Assembly: GCF_963675165.1 (NCBI RefSeq)
Contig: NC_087387.1
Location: forward strand, 2,903,501-2,967,500
DNA from: Halichondria panicea
Taxonomy: Eukaryota > Porifera > Demospongiae > Suberitida > Halichondriidae
Direction of reading: 5' to 3'
DNA: 64,000 nucleotides
The position numbers and the translations under genes were made by a program. Shown here piece by piece: positions 61,701-64,000 of the stretch. Every line of letters begins with the position of its first letter. Within the stretch, counting starts at the first letter, position 1. The notes under the pieces were generated by a model. That model had not been told where the DNA came from, made no database searches, and saw nothing but the letters and a program-made list of their open reading frames with translations.

Positions 61701-64000
61701 AACTATCAAAATATTTTGTAAAGGATCTGAATTGTGACCCAAATATTCTAGACTATGCTGGTAGTACTCCTTTAATGTCCTATGTTCACAATCCGAGTTC
61801 TGTATTGAGCACTGTTTGGTGTTTTGTGAATGAACTTAAATGTGATCCAACAATTAGTGGTGTTTTAGGGAAAAGTGCTCTGCACATCGCTGCTCAAATG
61901 GGTAATCTAGAAGTTTTTAAATTTCTTGCATCTGCTTTTGTGAATGTCAATGTTGATGTATTAGCCTCCGATGACGATCAAATTACTTCATTACATGAAG
62001 CTGCTCGTGCTGGTTATCTGAGAATAGTGAAATTTTTAACTAAAACTATGAACTGCAATCCTCTTTGCTGTGACAAGAGTGGTGCTACTCCCCTACACTT
62101 TGCAATGAAGAGTGGAAACTTGAAAATATGTGATTTTTTGGTCAAAGAGTTGAAGTGTGACCCAATTGTTCAAGATTTTAATGGGGAAACTCCACTGTGG
62201 CATATTCTTAAAGCTTTTAAACTTGGTCACACTAAATTAAAGTACTTGATTCATGAGCTGAAATGTGATCCAGCAATTCCAAGAAAAGATGGGAGCAATG
62301 TATTACATCTTGTGGCACAAAACGGTGATTTTGATACTCTGAAATTTCTTTCTTCAGTGTCTCAAATGAAAATGTTTATTTGTAATGATGCTTGTGTAAC
62401 ACCTCTTCACATTGCTTGCGAATGTAGTCACTTAAATATTATAGAATTTCTATCTGAAAATCTACGTAGAAGAACAATTTCTGAAGTAGTTGATCAAAAC
62501 AGGCTTTCACCACTACATTATGCTGTTAAAGGTGGGCATTTAGATGCGGTTAAAATGCTAGTGCTGGACAAATCACATAATCCCTATTGTTTCGATCTTA
62601 CTGGAAATACTCCATTTCACTTAGCCACACAATTGGGCCATTTAGAAATTGTTCAGTGGTTTTTCTCAGGCTTGTCACTAGATCCTAATATTTGTACGAA
62701 CAATATATTGGGCTTCACTCCACTGCATATTGCGTGTTTTAATGACAATGAAAAATTAGTAAGATATTTCATTGACCTCCCTACTTGTGATATGTTTATG
62801 AGAAGCCGAGTGAAAGGTATGACAGGTCTGCATATTGCTGCTCAAGGAGGTCACGCTAAAATACTTAAATTGTTGACAGCTATACCTAACTGTGATCTAT
62901 TATGCAAGTCCTTTAATGGTTTTACTGCTTTGCAACTCGCTGTCGATCTCGGGAATTTTGAATGTACAGTAATGTTAGCTTCAGCACTTAAACTGCAAGG
63001 GAAACAGCTTCTAAATGTTGACATGGTCAGTCAAACAGGACTTACTATTTTGCACTCAGCGTGCTATCAAAAAAATGTTAAAATTGTCAAATATCTGTTA
63101 AATGAGATTGATGAAGATTTTGTTCAAATAACTGACGAAATTAATAAGACCCCTCTATTCAGTGCTGTTCATGCTAATAATACTGAAGTATTTGACTACC
63201 TCATCAACAAGAATCCTCGAAGTGTGCATTCACAAGATATTCATGGAAACACAGTTCTGCACATAGCAGCATTTGAAGGCCATTCGAACATTGCTGAGAC
63301 AATTATGTTGGACCATGCTGTGGATCCACTCTTACAAAATTACGTTGGAACAACACCCCTTCATCTAGCATGTGCCAATGGAAACAAACCTCTAGTAACA
63401 TTTCTAAATTCCTTTGATGGAGTATTGGACATTCAGGGCATAAATCACCACACGCCACTTCATACTGCTGCTTTAGAGGGTCATCTGCACATTATCAAGA
63501 TATTAGTAGCACATAAACAATTTGACCATGGTCATTTCTTCCGTTTGGATGGTGAGGGTAGTATACCATGTTACTTGGCGGCTTATCAAGGTTTCATACA
63601 TAATGTAAATTTCATTGTTGAATATTGTTTGCAGAATCAGCCGTTTGCAATTGCTTTACATATGGAAAAGATTAAAATGTTTCTTGATATTGCAAAAATA
63701 AAAGGACGAATATGCACGCAAAAATTGCTTGCACACAGGGCTGCTGAAAAGCGATACGTAAGTGCCCTTGATTATTTTTTCAAGGAAGAGTCGTACAATC
63801 CGAATTGTAGAGACTCATTACGAAGAACCCCGCTTCACTATGCTGCAATGACTTATAAGAATGAAAGGTGCCTACAATTTCTTCTGGACGCTGGATCCAA
63901 CTTAATGGCAGAAGATGTATTTCACAATCAACCTATTCACTATGCTGTTGCCCTTGGACACATAGTTAATGCTAGACATCTTTTACTCAAATATGAAAAA
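52730..64000 (+). CDS. DEATH domain - unknown domain - ankyrin repeat protein, 3' end beyond window
   Basis: Exons in phase: 52730-53066, 53238-53291, 53697-53762, 53814-54595, 55728-55779, 55833-55975 and 58901 to beyond 64000. Exon 1 holds a DEATH domain (WEDIGLMLKIDSETLKSI, EACLQKMLTKRLEAFG, LSWSEVCVCLRS). Two tiny acidic exons follow. Exon 4 (about 260 aa) is a domain I do not recognise, with FNYDLVNLITNRFGSVDDME and GCYELVFQAP among its conserved-looking blocks. Acidic exons 5-6 lead to an ankyrin exon of at least 1700 residues and some 45-50 repeats (TPLHYAA, GHLEIVKFL types), open to the window edge. The ATG at 52730 is the first in frame, but a 5' exon could exist. It is probably a cytoplasmic scaffold or receptor coupling ankyrin binding to DEATH-domain signalling (inference). 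Confidence 0.85.
53305..53559. mobile_element. hAT-like MITE, 255 bp
   Basis: Inverted ends CAGGAGCCCATAAATAAG and CAGGAGGCCATAAATAAG are followed by 'agaaggagcggct' on both sides. The direct repeat 'gttttag' lies at 53298-53304 and 53560-53566. CAG-type ends and a 7-8 bp duplication fit hAT. It is in intron 2 of the DEATH-ankyrin gene. Confidence 0.82.
54849..55061. mobile_element. 5' part of a TACCGTACTC-type element
   Basis: It begins TACCGTACTCTATCGAGATT and follows the element at 30652 closely ('gcctgccagctcttgaaatac') until it is cut off at about 55061 by a TAGCCTCGA-family sequence. The right half is not found. Confidence 0.7.
55062..55240. mobile_element. Truncated TAGCCTCGA-family copy
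   Basis: 'taccctcgattccaggccg' and the following 'gttccagaaggctttcaca', 'gaagccagaagaggctctca' match the left end and internal repeat of the 780-bp element at 14037-14816. No right end or target duplication is visible. Confidence 0.7.
56132..56358. mobile_element. 227-bp MITE with CAGGGTTTCATCTAA ends
   Basis: Left CAGGGTTTCATCTAA and right TTAGATGAAACCCTG are perfect complements. A shared 'cacgt' lies on both outer flanks, but no exact 8-bp duplication is seen. Possibly hAT-type. Confidence 0.7.
56439..56750. mobile_element. TACCGTACTC-family copy, diverged
   Basis: The left end (TATCGTACTCCACCGAGATT) and right part ('tggtgggcgtgtttttga', 'gtgggtgttatttcgg') correspond to the two ends of the 701-bp element at 30652. 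The middle is deleted. Confidence 0.65.
57353..57402. repeat. (AC)n microsatellite
   Basis: Imperfect AC run directly abutting the 210-bp element that starts at 57403. Confidence 0.9.
57403..57612. mobile_element. 210-bp inverted-repeat MITE, copy 2
   Basis: Starts TACCGTATAGCGGGTAATTT and ends with the complement. The interior matches the element at 22160-22369 along its whole length, reversed, with only scattered differences. Confidence 0.9.
58208..58779. mobile_element. Possible hAT-like element, 572 bp
   Basis: Ends CAGGGTTCTGCC and the complement of CAAGGTTCTGCC. The inverted repeat is short and no exact target duplication is seen, so the call is tentative. Confidence 0.45.

Overview
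The window looks like part of a sponge (probably demosponge) nuclear genome. This is inferred from AT-rich, intron-rich DNA with GT-AG splice sites, a DEATH-NACHT-LRR (NLR) gene, a DEATH-ankyrin gene with a giant exon, modular secreted proteins built from phase-1 exons, and very dense small inverted-repeat transposons. No bacterial or plasmid-like organisation is seen. All gene models were built by hand from reading frame, splice-site and phase agreement; none is supported by transcripts.

Layout. 1-2100: degenerate repeats, then three diverged exon-like units. 2089-2936 (-): three-exon gene of unknown function. 3109-7510 (+): eight-exon, 926-residue transposase-derived protein with an N-terminal 16-residue repeat. 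8180-15547 and 19921-27374 (+): two intact arylsulfatase A-like paralogues, 11 exons each with identical exon phases, the products of a roughly 9-10 kb tandem duplication. Between them, 17581-19663 (-): a secreted six-bladed LDLR-type propeller plus three EGF modules, with a one-base frame break. 29781-37130 (+): a 1162-residue secreted NIDO-IPT-AMOP-VWD-EGF protein. 38903-43802: a degenerate 4.9-kb Ginger1-like DNA transposon carrying a gypsy-type integrase, a Ulp1-like protease and a PHD finger. 44494-46401 (-): an intronless GMC oxidoreductase. 48836-51772 (+): an NLR. 52730->64000 (+): a DEATH-unknown domain-ankyrin gene running off the window.

How the genes fit together. The last 15 kb pairs two cytoplasmic DEATH-domain proteins on the same strand, which suggests a small innate-immunity/adaptor cluster. 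The middle of the window encodes secreted or lysosomal proteins (sulfatases, propeller-EGF, mucin-like NIDO/AMOP/VWD). The two groups share no obvious pathway.

Mobile DNA is the most unusual layer. One family has TAGCCTCGA-type ends and 9-bp target duplications (Mutator-like) in sizes from 40 to 1096 bp. A Ginger1-like family has TGTCA ends and CCGG target duplications, with a 4.9-kb and a 1.0-kb copy that both keep PHD-finger remnants. Several TA-flanked elements are nested inside each other. One Mutator-like copy has landed exactly inside the Ginger-like integrase, giving a readable relative chronology.
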